Below are positions 61,991 to 64,000 of a stretch of DNA of 64,000 bases, one piece after another. The number at the start of each line of letters is the position of its first letter. Position 1 is the stretch's first letter. Below the pieces are notes generated by a model that saw only the letters and a list, made by a program, of their open reading frames with translations, was not told the DNA's origin and made no database searches. Made by a program: the position numbers and the translations under genes. Source of the stretch: JABFXX01 sp964419605 (lineage in GTDB: Bacteria > Myxococcota_A > Polyangia > Haliangiales > Haliangiaceae); contig CAYQQM010000001.1 of NCBI GenBank assembly GCA_964419605.1, positions 62,001 to 126,000 of the forward strand, read 5' to 3'.

Positions 61991-62901
61991 GATTTGAGCA
62001 TAGCGACCAGCTGATTGAGCCTCTTATTAGCGGAAGAGAAATCGCCATCGCCAAATCGCTGAATCACTTCCGATAAAATTCCGGACAGCTGTTGATGGGC
62101 TGCGTCGTCGAGCTTGCTGGTCCGAATCTGGGCTTGCACCCTAGCCATCTTGGCCTGAAGGAACGAGCGGTTCACTTGAATCGCATCGACAGTGCTCGCG
62201 AGCTGAGCTGCGGCGAAATACGCCTTGCCCATGTCGTTGTCGTTCATTGCCCTCCCCGCTTCCGCCTCGAGTCCCTGCGCCCCCCCAGGCAGGTCGGACA
62301 CCAAGATTCCTTTCTTCGCCATACTCGCTTTGGCTCTGGCAATAAGATCGCTGACATCCTTTCGGGCGTAGTTTCCGCCCTTGGCTGGCTGCTGAATGAT
62401 GAGAGGTCCGGAGGCGAGGCATCCCTCCTTCCACCGCTGCGCCAACTCCGAATCGCGCTGCATCAAGTGGCGTTCGCGCTCGGCCAGTTCAGCCTCTCGT
62501 TTCGCCAACGCGTACTCCCGGGTCGCAAGGTCCGACTCCCGCGCAGCTACTTGTGCGGCCTTGTCGCCCGTCTGCTTTAGCAGGTCGAGCTTGGAATTCA
62601 CCTGGTCGAGCTCTGCTTGTGTGGTGGGGCTATTGAGCTCGCGGTCAAGGTCGTCTTTCTTGCGCTTCTTCTCGCTTGCGTCGCCTCCCCTCGCTTCGAT
62701 ATCGCTAATTTCGATCCCGAGGCTGGTGCTCTCGTTTTTGAGCTTGTTCCGCGTCTCTAGCAGTTTGTCGCGCCTCGCCAACAGTTCCTGCTGCGCGCGC
62801 AACGCGTTGGGATCCAACGTTCCTCCGCCGTCGCCATTACTTTTGCATCCGGTAATGACGCCGGCCAATCCCAGAATGACCATAAGGCGCGCGCGACGCA
62901 T
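61987..62901 (-). CDS. Coiled-coil lipoprotein
   Basis: 304 residues. Signal peptide ARLMVILGLAGVITGC with lipobox Cys, then long heptad-rich helices at about 35-160 (LARRDKLLETRNKLKNES, LDRELNSPTTQAELDQVNSK, ATREYALAKREAELAERERH). C-terminal part is also mostly helical (ARKDVSDLIARAKASMAKK). Likely attached to the outer or inner membrane facing the periplasm. Function unknown. Its stop codon overlaps the last codons of the convergent methyltransferase gene. Confidence 0.7.
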   Translation of the reverse strand: MRRARLMVILGLAGVITGCKSNGDGGGTLDPNALRAQQELLARRDKLLETRNKLKNESTSLGIEISDIEARGGDASEKKRKKDDLDRELNSPTTQAELDQVNSKLDLLKQTGDKAAQVAARESDLATREYALAKREAELAERERHLMQRDSELAQRWKEGCLASGPLIIQQPAKGGNYARKDVSDLIARAKASMAKKGILVSDLPGGAQGLEAEAGRAMNDNDMGKAYFAAAQLASTVDAIQVNRSFLQAKMARVQAQIRTSKLDDAAHQQLSGILSEVIQRFGDGDFSSANKRLNQLVAMLKS

Positions 62902-62965
62902 GTCGTGTCATTCTACTTCATAAGGCCCCTTGGCCGGACAGGCCCCGAAGCCCTAGAATAACATC

Positions 62966-64000
62966 GTGGCCTATCCCGGCGTCGTTCGCGTCTTTGCCAC
63001 CTCCCAAACCCCCGACTTCGACGGCCCGTGGCAGGCCCAACCACCTTCAAACAGCACCGGTTCGTCGGTGGTCATCGGGCCTGGATTGCTGCTGACAGGG
63101 GCGCATGTAGTCGCTAATGCTACGTTTCTGCAGATTCAGAAACTGACGCACCCCGACAAAGCGATCGCTCGGGTGAAGGCTGTCAGCCACGACTGCGACC
63201 TGGCCCTACTTGAAGTCATCGAGCCAAGCGATTTTCTGGATGACATCGAGCCAGCGGAGCTTGGCGAGATGCCGCGGTTGCGCGACGAGGTTGCTGTCGT
63301 TGGCTACCCGGTCGGCGGTGAGGAAATCTCTATTACGGAAGGGGTCGTATCGCGCATCGAGGTTCAGCGTTATAGCCATTCGCAACGCCACTTGTTGGCG
63401 GTCACGGTCGATGCCGCAATTAACGCCGGCAACAGCGGTGGACCGGTGTTTGGCGACGGCAAGGTCGTAGGCATCGCATTTCAGAAGCTCACTGGCGTCG
63501 ACAACATCGGCGAGATGGTTCCCCCCCCCATCATTCGCGCCTTTCTCGATGGCGTAGCCAGCGGCAAGCGCCCTGAGATTCCATCGCTGGGAATCGCGAC
63601 GCAAAACTTAGAGAACCCGTTGCTGCGCAAGCAGCTGGGATTGGTGGCAAGCGAGAGCGGCGTCGTGGTTCTCCACATTGACCACGGCGGATCTGCGGAT
63701 GGCACGCTGCAACCCCGCGACGTCATTTCGGCTATCGACGGCCTCCCTATTGCCAACAACGGCACCGTGCAGTTCATGAATCGTCACCGAACTCGCTATG
63801 ACGTAGTGCTGGGCTACCGCTACACCGGGGACAAGGTCAAACTCAACATCAAGCGCGGCGGAAAGCCCATGACGGTAGAGGTGGAGCTGACCACGTGGAA
63901 GCCCCTGGTGCCCCGCACTCGCTACGATCTCCCGCCCAAGTATTATGTCTACGGCGGCCTCGTGTTTCAGATGCTCACCCGGGACTACTTGACTACCTGG
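62966..64000 (+). CDS. DEG9-like trypsin/PDZ serine protease, 3' partial
   Basis: 345 codons to the right edge from GTG 62966; an in-frame TAG at 62954-62956 limits the start. Catalytic triad: GAHVVAN (His47), DCDLALLEV (Asp78) and NAGNSGGPVF (Ser157). A PDZ follows: SLGIATQNLENPLLRKQLGL, then VLHIDHGGSADGTLQPRDVI and SAIDGLPIANNGTVQF. The sequence VVGYPVGGEEISITEGVVSR and the PDZ order resemble plant DEG9/DEG10 proteins more than bacterial DegP. No signal peptide or anchor is present at the N-terminus, so it may be cytoplasmic. Confidence 0.85.
   Translation, partial: MAYPGVVRVFATSQTPDFDGPWQAQPPSNSTGSSVVIGPGLLLTGAHVVANATFLQIQKLTHPDKAIARVKAVSHDCDLALLEVIEPSDFLDDIEPAELGEMPRLRDEVAVVGYPVGGEEISITEGVVSRIEVQRYSHSQRHLLAVTVDAAINAGNSGGPVFGDGKVVGIAFQKLTGVDNIGEMVPPPIIRAFLDGVASGKRPEIPSLGIATQNLENPLLRKQLGLVASESGVVVLHIDHGGSADGTLQPRDVISAIDGLPIANNGTVQFMNRHRTRYDVVLGYRYTGDKVKLNIKRGGKPMTVEVELTTWKPLVPRTRYDLPPKYYVYGGLVFQMLTRDYLTTW

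Overview
The window (about 60% G+C, densely coded, many very small gene overlaps) looks like chromosomal DNA of a myxobacterium-type delta-lineage bacterium (Myxococcota). The basis is the gene style: FHA-GAF-PP2C and FHA-CpaF fusions, lipoproteins with D-x-D-x-D-G repeats, an outer-membrane barrel with a CFI-box-like segment, FG-GAP and beta-helix lipoproteins, a radical-SAM peptide cassette and several toxin-antitoxin modules. The genus cannot be fixed from sequence reading alone. No tRNA, rRNA, CRISPR array or complete insertion sequence was seen.

Layout. 1-8.3 kb: a 5'-truncated barrel protein, an AbiEii-type toxin pair, and two lipoprotein genes (beta-helix; seven-repeat FG-GAP propeller) that share the same translation-start leader. 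4.4-22 kb: an envelope-glycan island with four large multipass proteins of glycosyltransferase-C type, two GT2 enzymes, an FAD oxidoreductase, an NAD epimerase, two TIM-barrel isomerase-like proteins and a flippase-like membrane protein; a broken zeta-toxin module sits between two convergent paralogues. 22.0-22.6 kb: a HigBA-like module with its operators. 22.7-27.0 kb: a radical-SAM peptide-maturation cassette (Cys-rich precursor, rSAM/SPASM, PqqD, HprK-like kinase, nucleotidyltransferase) interrupted by an 847-bp insertion bounded by a 31-bp direct repeat. 27.2-30 kb: an unrecognised two-gene AAA+ ATPase/helper module. 30.2-39.8 kb: a Uma2-family gene, then a six-gene operon in which every junction is a 4-base ATGA/GTGA overlap, led by a ~1595-residue ALDH / aminotransferase / GNAT / degenerate-aminotransferase fusion.

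39.9-49.1 kb: FHA-GAF-PP2C phosphatase, a complete two-gene PTS (EIIA-HPr-EI fusion plus EIIC-EIIB-EIIB), and a class III aminotransferase/aldehyde dehydrogenase pair. 49.2-64 kb is mostly housekeeping: rpmG-rpmB, lepA-lepB and ffh, mixed with lipoproteins, an FHA-CpaF protein with an altered Walker A site, a HEAT-methyltransferase fusion with a 9-codon-unit tandem repeat, and a 3'-truncated serine protease that resembles plant DEG9-type enzymes.

The best candidates for undescribed biology are the peptide-maturation cassette, the multidomain lysine-aminotransferase-like fusion with its coupled operon, and the ATPase/helper pair. Assignments come from reading motifs; no database search was run.
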